This document shows, piece by piece, positions 46,991 to 59,570 of a stretch of 64,000 nucleotides of DNA. The stretch is from Cyanoderma ruficeps (taxonomy: Eukaryota > Chordata > Aves > Passeriformes > Timaliidae). The stretch covers positions 2,241,564 through 2,305,563 of the forward strand of contig VZDJ01007749.1 in assembly GCA_008694505.1 (NCBI GenBank), read 5' to 3'. Made by a program: the position numbers and the translations under genes. The notes below the pieces were generated by a model. The model was not told where the DNA came from. It searched no databases and saw only the letters and a list, made by a program, of their open reading frames with translations. Position 1 is the stretch's first letter, and every line of letters begins with the position of its first letter.

Positions 46991-49378
46991 CTTAAGTTTC
47001 TGTTTCCTAAGAGACTTCATAGGTCACCTTGATTCAGCCCTAACCATATTCATCTAAAACTATTTGCTGTACTGGCCGTTTCAGCTTCTTACAGTCTTAG
47101 TTTTCTTGCTATGGATATTGCTCTGGTTGCATGGATCATTGAGCAGAAAACGGATATGCCCTTTGTTGCTCTCCTCTAATAATCAGTAAGGAAGTTGTAA
47201 CTTCTGTTTCCCTTTAATGAGGTTCTTGAAATAAACAAACAAGTGAACATGCAAACAAAAAATCTTTTCTGTAGCTCATGGGAATAGATGCCCTCTGAAT
47301 TATCTTGCTGACCCATTCGCATGTAAGTGCTTATGATTTGAGTCCCATGGCATTAAATCATGGAATGGATTCACATTAAAAATTTGCATCTCTTGTTTTC
47401 ACTTGCGTATCACTGGGCCTTTACCTTCATCCACCTGAAATCTGCAGACTCCAGTTTTCATGCCTAAGAAAAGAAAACACACGGAAAAGCAAGTTCTCAT
47501 GCACACCTAAACTTATCAATGTCAAAAACCCTTATGCTTTTTTTTTACAATCAGAATTGATTCTTTCCTTCAAGATCTTTGTATATCAATGGTGGCTCTG
47601 ATGATACTATCTGAAACAGCAAATAATACTTAATAGCTCTAATGAAGTCTCATCAAGAAGCTGATCCCTAAAACGTACTTTCCTTGGTGTGTGCATGTAA
47701 AAATAATCCAGTTTCAAATCCAACAAATTAGTTGATATCAATTCCTTTGGTGTCACTGTGTTACTGAGAAATATAAAATCCTCAAGAACTGGCACACCAT
47801 TTTTAGTTTGTGTTTCCCACTCAAATGAGAAGCACTCCTGTCTTATTTCAAATACTGGAAATTCTTCTGTTTATGGGCATCTTTGTGGTGTTCTGCATCA
47901 CTATGGGTGACATAAAGCAGCACATTGCTCATGCAGATCCCTGGCCTCTCCTGTAGCTTAATGTTTCCATAACACTAAAGGTAACTGCTGAAAAAATTAA
48001 CCAAAATATAAATGAAACCATATTAAGAGATTACATGAGAAACCAGTGATGTAGCCATCCATAGGCAGCATGGTTCTATCCTTTGTGTCCCTTTCCTGTG
48101 TCCCATTTGTCCCAGCAGATAGGACAGTTCAGCTCAGGCTTTTACACAAATTTGCAGCAGATTCTTACAATATTTCCATTACTTCAGAGTGAGTTGTTTA
48201 CAGCAGCTTTGGAAACAGGAGATCTAATGTTGAGTTAGAATTGCTCTGGATGGACAAGTGCAGAATTCACCTGCTGGCACTGAATTTAGTTTGATGGCAG
48301 CTTTCATTTTTGAGGTCACTCTCAAAGCTCTCTCTTCTTCAGGGATAGATGACGTGGTCTAGGTTAGCTTTAGCAAGTCTCTAAAACCTCATCATTTGGA
48401 GCTATACAGACCTTCTTATTGAAGCAACTACAGCCTTTTCCTCATCCTCTGTCACTGTTTCCTCTGGAATAAGTGGGAGTAATTGAGGTGGAGTGATTGT
48501 TCTTGTTACAGAACAAATCCTCTACACAGGCTTATTTTTGTAGAGAGAAAAGCTTTTGTGTAAGGACCACCTTGTCTGTGCCACAGCACATAGTGGCATT
48601 CAAACAAACCTCAGCCTTTTGCACAGTCCTGCTGTCTGCCCAGGCAGAGCTGCAGTGCTGAGGGGCCACCTTGGGAAGTAGGGCTTCCCCTCTGAGCTCC
48701 ACGTGTCCCTGGATGAACTAGTTGCTTCTCCGTACTGCCCCTTGCAGCAGTAAAGCACAGAAAGTAAATGTCATGCTGGCTGTCACTGCAGCTCTTCCCT
48801 AGCCAGCAAGCCTTGTGACAGCAAGCTGTTAGCCAGGATGGCTGGGTACTAGAAGAGAGGGAGCCAGCAAAAGCCGCTTTCCCCTGATGCTGTACCTGAG
48901 AGCACAGTGGGAATATGCTGTTCACAAGACAGTCTTCTGGTTTGGAAACAAAGGAGGAAGAAAACTGGGGAGACTGAAGGCTGACTGCTGTAAGAGAGTG
49001 AACATTGCAATCAAAGATTCCCTATGGGGTTTTTGCTTTATGCTGGCTCACAAGCTAAGACAGAGAGGTTTTTCCCAGTTCAGAAAGCCAGGACTGTGGT
49101 AGAACCCCCAGAACCCAGGCCCACACAGGATTTCAGGAGTATCTGTTGATACCTTCTCACAGTTTTTTTTTCTTTCCAGGACGGGGTTGGTTTTCATCAT
49201 GTGCTCATTCCACTCCCCTTGCCATGCAAATGCTTGGTACTGCTTCAACTCGTGCATAGGTGGAGAAAGGGGAAGTGCCCAGATGCCTCCTGTAGAGATG
49301 TGCAAAAGCATATCCTCCTCAGATACTCCCTTTCTTCTCATAGCTTCCGAAATTTGACCAGGACTATACATGGATTAT
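46991..49378. other. Non-coding stretch, no gene recognised
   Basis: Unique sequence with short frames. No repeat or gene was recognised between the telomeric block and the LTR. Confidence 0.6.
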
Positions 49379-49939
49379 TGTCATGGTTAAACTCCAGCCA
49401 GCAACTCAGCCCTGTGCACTCTGTTCCCCCCGAAGGAACAGGGGAGAGAATCAGAAGAGTGAAAGTGAGCAAATGGGCAGGTTGAGAAAAAAACAGTGCA
49501 ATAACTGAAATAAAATTAAAATAATGAATTTTAAAGAAAAGCAAAGTCTCAAAAACAGAGTGAAATAAAACTCAAGAAAAACAAGTGATGAGACTGAAAG
49601 ACCATTTCTCCCCACCAGCTGACCGATGCCCAGCCTGTTCCCAAGCAGCAGCTTTCCCCCAGTTTATAAGCTGAGCATGATCTCATATGGTGTGCAATAT
49701 CTTTTATCCATTTGGGGTCAGCTGTCCCAATGCTGTCCCCTCCCATAATCTTGGGAATCTCCAGCCTGCTCACTGGTGGGACAGCATAACGAGATGAAAA
49801 GTCCTTGACTTAGTTTAGACACTGCTCAGCAACAATTAAAATGCATTATGAAGATGTTATTGGCATCCGAAATCCAAATCACAGAATTCTGCAGCTACTG
49901 GGGAGAAAAATTAACTCTGTTCCAGCAGAAACCAGGACG
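49379..49939 (+). mobile_element. Solo LTR of a widespread avian endogenous-retrovirus family
   Basis: It opens with tgtcatggttaaactccagc and 'cagcaactcagccc' and continues through 'ggggagagaatcagaagagt' and 'gtgagcaaatgggcaggttg'. The promoter-like part reads 'cagtttataagctgagcatg' and 'ctcatatggtgtgcaatatc', then 'ggggtcagctgtcccaatgc'. It ends with 'aaaattaactctgttccagc' and 'agaaaccagga'. This order is that of the abundant bird LTR beginning TGTCATGGTTTAACCCCAGCC, generally grouped with ERVL-like elements. No internal viral region lies on either side, so it is a recombined solo LTR. The terminal CA appears decayed to CG. I found no clean target-site duplication (attat before, tatcc after). 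Confidence 0.88.
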
Positions 49940-52900
49940 TATCCCTTAAATAACACCAAGAGTAGGGATAGGAAAATCGTAACACATTTAAATCGTGGAA
50001 GGCTCAATAACAAGGCTCGCTTTTGGATCCATTGTGGCTTTTGCCAGGCTGAGCACTCTGGGGTCATGGACAAATTGGGCTGGTTTTGCCCTGAAAATAT
50101 TATGGCTAATGACATAATGACAGAGCCTTCCTAGCAAAGAACTTGATTTTTCTTTTAAACTTTACTTTTTTCTCCTCTCTCCCAGACTGCTGCACATTCT
50201 TCGCCAGTAGTTCAACTGGAAGACAGAACAAACAAAGCAAAACCCAAAAGGGCTAAGCTTTTATGGTTCTTTTACTGTAGCAATTAAATTACCACAGCAC
50301 TGTGTTGTGCCAAGTGATGTCAACATTGAGACAGCGGTGTGAACCTTTCTTTTGGGAGTGAAACTAGAAATATAAATCTTGATGAGGGAAGAGTTCAAGT
50401 CATAATTATCTGTCCATTTTCACTGCGAAAATGAACAAATATTGTTATATGTTTCATCTCAAGGTCTTCCTAGTTTAAGAGATCCTGGCTTTTGTAACAC
50501 AAAGTGTTCTCTGAAAACAATAAAAAACCCAATAATAAAAAGAAAAAATCTCTAAGCAAACAACAGGCTTTTATGAAAGGACTTTTTTCCATTTCGACTC
50601 TTTTTTCACTGCTATTACTTTTTCTATTAAAATGTTTCAAAGCAAGAAAGGATTTCTCACTGAAGGTCTTCCCTTGAAATAGCAGCAGTCAGACCATAAC
50701 TGGAGGAGTAATTTTTGGGTACTAATTCAATATAAATAAAAAATGAAGGTAAGGAATGCTGGGTTTAACACCTGCCTATCAGTTTTTCCATCAATCATAA
50801 ATACTTGTTTGTGTTGTGAATTATAGCCCACAGGTAGGGAACTGACTTAAGCATGACCTGTGATGCAAAATAAGAGGAATTCAGCTAAAAATTTCATGTA
50901 CCAAATATACCTGCCAGGCTGAGGGTGCAGCCTAAACCAATTAGTCCTTGGTTTCTGCAGCTCCAGCACCTATCACACCAGTTTGTATTCTAACAGTTGG
51001 GATTGCCCAGAGCTGCAAAACCTAAGGTCTCTTCACACTTACACATTCCTCTCTCAAGTCATGCCCTTCTGACATCCAGAGCACATGGACTGGAATGCAC
51101 TAAATCAAAAATATTTGTCCCTTATGTGTCTTGTCATTTTCAGGTTTTGGAATTGTCTAAGCATTTGCTAGATCTTAATGTTTAGTAAAAAAAGTCTGGA
51201 TGAGAAGAGGTGTTTTCCTGCCTCTTTGCTTTTTGTTTCATCAGGTTTCATTTCATGATGTGCTTTTCATCGAGGAAAATTACACCATTTTAAGTTTATT
51301 TTCATTTCTGAGTCAGTTTACTGAGTGACAGTGAGTTTTTGTTTTTTATCTTCCTCCCTTCATCTTAAAATATTTATGTTACAAGCATGGTTGGACATAT
51401 GCCTTAATTGTATTGTATAAATAACAAGACTTCTCCCATAGAGGAAAACATAATGCAGAGTTAATGTACTTGCATATTTTCACCCCAGGGCTACATTTGA
51501 TCCACACTGTTGTGACAACCACATTGGCCTTACCAGCTAAATTAATCTCTTCCTCCTGAAATGCAAAATCCTTGCTAGTCATTTCAAGATATAGCAAATA
51601 CCAGCCATGATTGTGCAAAAATATATATTGCTTCCAGATTATTGGTGTGTGCTGCATGTGCATACCCATCTCAGCCTTTGAGGAGTGTAATATTGAGGAA
51701 GAATTGAGAGCAGAGACTGGGGGAAGGAGTGAGCAATAGCCAAAGGCACTCAGTGTCCACTGAGGGCTGGTCAGTGCTGAGCTGTGCTTGGGGAGAGGGG
51801 GAAAGCAGCACAAAGGATCATGGCTGGGGAGAGCACACGTGATTATTCTGCATCATTTCTTCTTCCTCCTCTCCCATAACAGACACGGTTCCTGTACAGT
51901 TCTTTCAGTAAAGTATTTGGTATAAGTTTGGGGGTTCTTTTTATCAAGTTTCTGAAGGCCCAGGTAAAGGCTTCAGCCCTTTCCAGTTCACATTTTGAAG
52001 CTTAGTTGCAGTGATGATGGGGAAAAAAAAATAGAACAACATTTTATTTGAAGTGCTCTAGTTGGGTCAGCAGACACCTGCAGAGCTGGTGCCTGTCTGC
52101 CACCACACAGAGAGGTTTCTCTGCAACCAGGATGAGCCTGGAGCACATAAGGCCCTCAGAAGGTTTTCAGGCAATCTCACCAGGGTGTGCACCTCACTGC
52201 ACACTGCACACCAGGGTGTGCACCTCACTGCACACCTTTTCGTAGTCCAGGGAATGCTCAACATCAGTAGAGACTTGCTGGTGTTCACAGGATTTCTTTA
52301 GAAAGCGGGAAAGAAAACATTCCTATCAAATGTGCCACTCCTTTAGGTCTGAAACAATATTCAGCCACTGTAGCTTTCCCCATCTCCTGCTTGTTTGATG
52401 TCTGATATTTCACCTGCACTTTCTGATCTGAGGGAAATGTTGTATTAAATTGAGGTTTTGAAGAGCGTCCTTCTTCAGATTCCCCTCAAGAGGTCTCATC
52501 TGAGCCTGGTTCTCTCTGCATTTTTGAAAGTGTGAATGTTCTTAAAAGCCCACTAGTGTGAGGTTCGTTGGTGTACTCTATGTTTCTACTAAATTTTTTT
52601 ATGGTAAATTAGACTTCCTCTGTAATCATAGTGAAACAGGGAAGGAATGAACTGCAGTATTAGAAAGGTTTCCTGTGCCACTTTCTATGTCTGGATAGCT
52701 TTGCAGATGGTACAGGGTTTAAAAAGATCAAGAACAGTGATCTTCATTCTAAGCCCCTGAAAAAACTTAAGCTGACTTATGTCTCGTGGAAATTTCTCAA
52801 ATCAAATAACACAGAAATAAAGGGAAAACTGCTGCATTTTCTGCAACCTTATTCTGCTGAAAGAAAACAATGGAAGCATTTTTGAGGGTTATTTCTTGGT

Positions 52901-53835
52901 TGGTTTGTTTTTCTTAGCTTTGTCTTGCATTTACAAAACTGTTGGGACGGATTGCTTTATCTTCTAATGTGCTTTATCTTCTCTTCTACATAAGAAATTT
53001 CATGAAAGCCAAACCCAGATAACAGAAAAGTGACAGCTGATAAGACCTGCTTGTTAGGTTCTGCTTGATTCTAGTAACTGAGAAATGCTTGGGACAAATT
53101 GTATTAAGATAACTTGCCTTTGCATTTAAAATTAATATACTATCCATACTGGAAATGTTAGCCTCCTCCAACAATGCTGGGAAGGGTTGTGTCAGCATTG
53201 CAGGTGATTCTAAACAGAAAGGGACTCAGACACCTTCACTCCTTAACCCTGCTGCCTCATTGCTCAAGGACAGTCTTCTATGATCTCTCACTGAAATCAA
53301 AGGGGCAATTGAATAGATTCTTCTGCACACATGGCATTACAGCACATGTTAGCTTGGTTGCCAGACTTAGGTTTTACTGCTGGTGGGCCATTGCTTCCTG
53401 TGCCTGTGCACCTGCACTGCTGCAGGGAAAAGCCTGCACTGTTGTGCACTGCAAAGGCGTTCCTGTTTCAGTGCCACTGAACTCCAAGCACCTCACTGGC
53501 AACTTTGAACACAAGTGAAAAAAAAAAAAAATCTGTATTTCAAACAGTAAAAAAGATGCAATATATCTCAAAGCCAGGAACTGAATGTTTTCTAATTAAT
53601 GTCCATCTTTCCTGGGGTTTGTTTGGGGCATTATTTTGTTATTTAAATGAAATTAAATTTTATTGTTGAGAGGAGTCTTGTGGGGAAAAAAAACCCTTGT
53701 TAAAATGGCATTGCAGAAAGCAGGGCTGAACATAAAAATTTATTTCTGCATAGCTAGGGGGGGATTAATGTATTTGCCTTGAGCTCTTGCATTAGTATTC
53801 CCAGCTACTGGAAAACAAAAATCATAGGGTTTCAG
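49940..53835. other. Non-coding stretch, no gene recognised
   Basis: Unique sequence holding the 31-bp tandem repeat near 52.2 kb and an A homopolymer at about 53518-53531. The 144-codon reverse frame at 51379-51813 matches nothing known to me. Confidence 0.6.
52178..52235. repeat. 31-bp tandem repeat, two copies
   Basis: A 27-base word starting caccagggtgtgcacctcac occurs at 52178-52204 and again at 52209-52235 with no mismatch, giving a period of 31. Each unit itself contains GTGCAC and cactgcac words, so the block is rich in CAC/GTG. Confidence 0.95.
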
Positions 53836-53884
53836 TTTGGTTTGGGGGGGGGGGCTTTGTTGTTTTTTTGGTTTTTTTGTTTTG
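53836..53884 (+). repeat. T/G-rich low-complexity tract with long G homopolymer
   Basis: Eleven consecutive G (53844-53854) sit between T-rich segments on the plus strand, followed by GG and T runs. The homopolymer length is likely to be unreliable in the assembly. Confidence 0.8.
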
Positions 53885-56800
53885 AACAGTTTGCCTAGCC
53901 CTGGGTGATATGCTTACTAGTTAGAATTTAAAAAGCCATTAATTTTTACCTAATTTATTTCTACCCCTGTAGGCTTTTACTTTCTCATAGGAAATAAGGA
54001 GGGCTCTTAGCAGACTTTATTTGGAATATTATACATATTTTCTTTTTTTTGTTCCCCAGGCATGCTGAAGCTGTAGTGGCTGGGCACAGATCCTGACTCT
54101 GAACCCAGACTGACCAATTTATTACCACAGACTCATGAAGGTCTCAAAAGCCTTTTCTTTGTTCTGATACATGTATCAGTAATGCAGAAATTTTGGCATT
54201 ATTACAGAGTGAAACCAGGTGAATAATTATTTTTTTTTCTCCAGTAAACCATGTGACCAAGAAAGAAGAGAATCAGGTCTCTTCTGAGCACTTTTTCCTC
54301 CCCTCTCCATAACAATTTCAGCATTTGCTCCCTGAATTACCTGGGGGATGTTGTATCATAAACTGCTGCCGCTTCCTAATGCCAAAATGTGAGCAACTCA
54401 GAGAATGCTGAAGACAAAATATTTCACACACAATATACAGAATTTTGGGCTAGTTCAGTGTTTGGACTCCCATTTGAGACAAATGCATAAGCTTTTATTT
54501 ACCAGGAAGAAAAGTGCTAATTGTGTCTCCTTGTATGCTTGTGTTTGTCACGATACACGTAATTCCTACTGGGTTTTTCCTTTCTTTTCTATTCCTTTGG
54601 CTAAGAAAACATGAGCGTATAACGTGTGAAGGCCTGCACAAAGATGATGGCCTGTGTCTGTTGCAGTGATCTGGTGTCTGTTGCCACCCTCTCGTGATCA
54701 CAGTAGGTGTGATGGTGGGAGTTCTGCTCCCATCCAGGCATAAGAATCTAAAGAGACCAGGGCAAGAAAGGGGCTAAGCACTGATCTTTGCAGGTGGCAA
54801 AGAGACAGGCTGAAACACCCCCTGCCTGCTCCTCTGGGGAGGATTAAAACTGGTCTGGTCACAAATAGTTCAGATAAACAAGGCTGGAGCTGGATAACTG
54901 TTCCAGTTTTGCTGCTTCAGCACAGCAAGGAGGTGTGAAAATAAGGTCCCTGCTTTCCCCAACCCGCCCAGCAATGCCAGGATAACCCATTGCAGGAGCT
55001 GCAAGGCCAGTGTCAGGTTGGTTGTGGGCTGGGCTTGCTGTTGGGAGAGTGCTGGGGGTGCAGCAGCAGATATAGCACCAGAGATAACAGCCCACTGTTT
55101 GCTTACCCTTGGGAAACACCTCTGCCAGATGATCCTGCTATGAACTGCATTATCCACAGATATGCATGAGCATCTGGCCTTTGGTTAGAGACTCTGAACT
55201 GTGTTTATTCCTCTCTTGGGAATCAAGAGGCAGTTTTCCTGGAGAAACCTGTAAAGATGGGTGACACAAATTCACCCACCTTTAGGGCCACCTCCCTCCC
55301 TTCTTCTCTGCCTGGCTCCAGTAACATTCCCAAATTGGCTTCCTTTGGAGAGACATTTTTGGGAGTATGCAATACCAGAAGCTCTTGCTTGTACTGGGTA
55401 AAATTCATAGTGCACTGAAACTATGCATTTGATGGTTGTCTGAGTCTGGAATGCTCAGGGAGGTGGATATTGGTGGATATTGATTGCTGCTTGACAGCCA
55501 CGGTGTGTTCACACTCTGGAGCACATGAGGAACAGTTTTCAAAGATAAAATGGTGTCCCCCTGTAGTGTCTTGCATTTGTGGCATCAAATTCTTACACAT
55601 GAAGCATTCCAGGTGCTTCCCGTGTCCTGGGAGACAGTTATTGTGCAAGAATTGCAGATCCTGAAGGATGCTAATCTGCTAAGAGAAATATTGCCTTTAA
55701 ATATAAGGGTTAAAGTGAAAGACATAAATCCCTAAATTCTTGTAACATAGTTAATAAGATAATTGTGGCTGTTTTTTTGTATTTTTAAGAGGCAGCAAGT
55801 ACATTAGACGTATTTTATTTCAGGATATGGTAGATATGAACTGAATAAATTTGTGCTCTCTATTAAATCTAATTCACATTATATTTATTTTGCTTTCCAT
55901 TAGCAACTCAACTAATAAAGATGCAAAAAAGCTAAACAATTAGTAATATTTATGCATTTGTTCTACCTCATTTACTCAGACCTACGTGGGTTCGTTTTGG
56001 TGCTGCCCTGAGATTCACCTGCCTTCACCAAAAACCCACCAGAAGAAAACTTTAGACAAGCTCTGACTTTGAGCATTATTGTTTAAGTCCATGGAGAAGA
56101 AGCCTCTGTTATGAGTAGATTAGACATTCCTTTGCTGTCAGGGTTTCCAATTAGGCAGGGAAAGGAGCCCATCTGGAGAGATTGGTATGGGAGGCAGCCC
56201 GTGACAATGGCAAATCCCTGGTGGCCACTCAGGTGCATCACTGCTTCTCCAAATCAGCTCCTTGCACTAAATCCAAGCCAAATAATTACCAGTCCCTTTC
56301 CTTCCTGGACTGCCACATACAAATAATGTTACAATTCCGCACACTGCTCTCATCAAAATGCAGTTGTACTTATTTTCTAGAAGAGGAGTTTCTACTTGCT
56401 GTCAGATTGACTCTCACTAAATTGTCTCAGCTGCCTCTGAGTAGCCAGCAAGCAAAAATGTCTCTCCTACCAAATGAAGGGGGGTTGCTTGAGAAACTAC
56501 TCATTGAGAGCTGGGTCAAAAAGTGCTGATGTTTGACACTCTGGTAGCATATTGCCTTTTTCTTTTTTCTTTTTTTTTTTCTTTTTGTTATTGTAACTGT
56601 TGTAACTGTTCCATTTTCCTGGTAAATGATTAAGCATGTACTTGTTCTAATTTTCAGTGCCTGCAGGTGGTAGTGAGCAGAGCTGTCTCGAGCCCTGCGC
56701 TGTAAACAATACAGGTATTATTCTTCATGAAAATCATGGTGTAGCTTTCTATAGCACAGAAAGTAGCTCTAGGCACTAAGCTTTGAATTGTGAAATAACT

Positions 56801-57849
56801 TTATAATTTAAATGTGGGCTCGCGTTAACAAAAAGAAATACCACAGCCAAAGTGGCTACTACGGCACAAATTGTTCATTCTGGCCAAGAAGGCATCTGTA
56901 ACTTGCATTCTCATGGGCTGATAAATTCAGACTGGAGGTGGCTAATACCTGAAAAATGTGCCTGTACCAGCAACTCTTTTCCTGCATGTCTATTAAGAAC
57001 CCCAGTTTCTGGGCTTGTAGGGGATGGCCTTTTGTTGCAGAGCTGGTTCTGCTCACCAGCTTTCATCCAAAAGAAAAGGCTTCTGTACCATGTACTCCTC
57101 AGGATTGCACTGCTGCACTTTGCATTGGAAACAAAGGAGGAAAATGTATTTGAACCTGGGACTACCTTTCAAACGCTTTATAGGCTTGCATGGTTGGTTA
57201 TAATTAAATTGTCTCATCATTTCAGTAATTAAATATAGTGGTAGTAAAAAATAACTGAATCCAAGAAATGTTTGTTGTCTTCACAAATGGTTTTGAAAAC
57301 TGCAGCTCCAGAGTTGTCACAACAGCCTTTCAGCAGTTAATAAAACACACCCCCTAGACTATGAATTAAATTAATGGGGTAGTTTGCTGGGCAACAAGCA
57401 GATGAGGAGATAAGTGTAATATTGCCTGTAACAGCCCTTCTGTACTTTCCAGCTAAGGACTGATAAGTGCTTAAATGTGAGATTTGTTTTGATGAGATGG
57501 ATGATTTTACAATTTTGTCTGCAGGTAAACAAGTAACAGTGAAAAAGGAAATTCAGCAGCTACACGCATCAATTCTGCCTAAATTGAGAGGTGTGTGGTC
57601 CAAATTCTCTTTTTGTTCATCTGCTTCTGATCAAGGTTTGTAATCACAGTGTCACTATAACACAGGACTGGACATCTGAGTGACAGGACACTGCAGAGCC
57701 TTTCAGTGCTGCTGCTTTGTGCTCACAAAATGGAGTATCCCATGGTTGTTCACCTGGCAATGCACATGGATATTCATTCTTCAGGGTTAAGGCACTTCTC
57801 CATAACTTGGAAACTTGTGTTTCTCTATAAAAATGATGCCAATTCTATG
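53885..57849. other. Non-coding stretch, no gene recognised
   Basis: Mostly unique sequence. The segment 54650-55160 is visibly richer in G and C than its surroundings and carries overlapping reverse frames of 86 and 95 codons with no known domain. A T/C tract lies at about 56553-56587. The block 57290-57600 is a candidate regulatory element (see findings). Confidence 0.55.
56553..56587. repeat. Polypyrimidine (T/C) low-complexity tract
   Basis: T runs broken by single C bases, about 35 bases long. Confidence 0.8.
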
Positions 57850-57871
57850 AAAAAAAAAAAAAAAAAACCCC
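57850..57871. repeat. A homopolymer followed by CCCC
   Basis: Eighteen A bases are followed by four C. On the minus strand this reads GGGG then a T run, so it is the only clear tract of the T/G type in the opposite orientation. Confidence 0.9.
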
Positions 57872-59554
57872 ACAACAGTGCTTAAGTCAATGATAATCAT
57901 CCTTTCTTTACAACAAAATATTAGGCATCACTAGAGAAATTATTGCATCTGACAGGGAAGATGTATAAATAGTGAATGCAAAATGTGGACAGATGAAAGT
58001 GGAGCTATCAGTTATCAGTATTTTCAGGTGAGTAATTATGAGATTAATAAGTTTAGCTTTCCACAAGGTGTCAAAAATGGGGCAAAAGTAACACCCTTTT
58101 CACAGTGTGTTAGAGACAAACTACTGTAAATTCCCCCTTTCAAGAGGAATTTGCCCTGACATTGAGACAATGGATGAGCAAATTATTAGAAACAAATAAT
58201 GTAAATTCATTGACATACTTGCTATTCATTGCAAATTCAGCAGTAACTTCAGAGCACAAAGCTATCTCCACACATCTCTTTGACATTGTTAAGTATCTCT
58301 AATGACATACATAAAGAAAATGTGCACTCTTAAGTCAATTTTTTGTGCCTTGGTGCAGACTAGTGCAATGCATTTTCTACCCAGTTAATTACTTTTTTGT
58401 GCTACATATATCCACAATGTAATTGTTACAAATCGTAGAGGTATTTCTCATGGTAGCTGGTCTGAGCATTCCACCTTGATATGCCTTGTTCCTTTATTCA
58501 ATTGGAAAAAAGAGATGGGAATTAAAAAGGGTACATTTTCATTACTTGCACATTGCACACTCACTCTGCAGGAGCACTGCCTCTCTCATGCAGGGCTGGT
58601 GGCAGAAAAGAGCTCACAAGTCTGCTCCACTGCTTCATAGCAACTTTATGACAGAAATAAGGTTTTAAACCCGACTTTCTGTTTTAAAAGCTATAACATG
58701 TCTAATAACTAATGCAGGTTGGATATATTTTGTGATCAAGAAATTAAGAAATGCCTTACAACCCAAAAGGATATGAATTGTGAGGACATCAAAGTTTGTA
58801 TATTCCCCTTCTCACCAAACTGGTTCCTTGGGGTGGGATAAAGTGTTAAATTTCTCTAGGAGTGAATAAGATTTTCTCTGTTAATCCCAAAATGCATAAA
58901 AAGCTTAAATCCATTTAGGGGAGGATAGAAGAGGCTCCATAGTATCAGAAAATTGTGAGCAACATAAAATGAGGTTAGAACAGAAATTCTGAAAACACTG
59001 TGAAACCCAAGCAAGGCATGTAATTTATCTAATAAGTCTGAATAGTTCTTTTTTCTAAAATATGATGTTGTTTTCCTTTTCGGTGCCCTCTAGTTACCTG
59101 GAATGGCAATACCGCACTCCCATCCACAGCCCAGCAGGCAGCTGGCAAAATGCAGCATTTTCTGAGATGTGTTGCAGTCACTCCTTTGAGAAATTAAATG
59201 TTGCTTAAGAAACTGAGTAAAGGTAAGGGCTCTCACCTGGCTGCAGGAACCTTTTGAATATCTCTACTTGACAGAACACCCAACTACATAGAAAACATGA
59301 TCAAGCTTACAAGGCGCAGGAATGAGGATTAAAAATGACAAGAAGGATTAGCCCACTGAGACAATAGATGAAAGTCACTGCTCGTAACATGGGACCTCAA
59401 GTAATGATTTTTCAAAATCTACTGCTACTAATGGATTGTTGATGTAAGGCTCCTATAAGTCCTGGCAATTCAGCAGAGGTATTGACAATGTTTGGTTTGC
59501 ATTGAAGTCATCCCACTCAATTTCACTTTTTCCCCCCTTATCTGTTTCTTTTTT

Positions 59555-59570
59555 CTTCTTCTTCTTCTTT
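59555..59570. repeat. (TTC)n microsatellite
   Basis: Five TTC units lie inside a longer T/C tract that starts near 59545. Confidence 0.85.

Noticed and set aside
51379..51813. A 144-codon reverse frame
   Set aside because: No recognisable domain or signal, in sequence otherwise typical of non-coding DNA.
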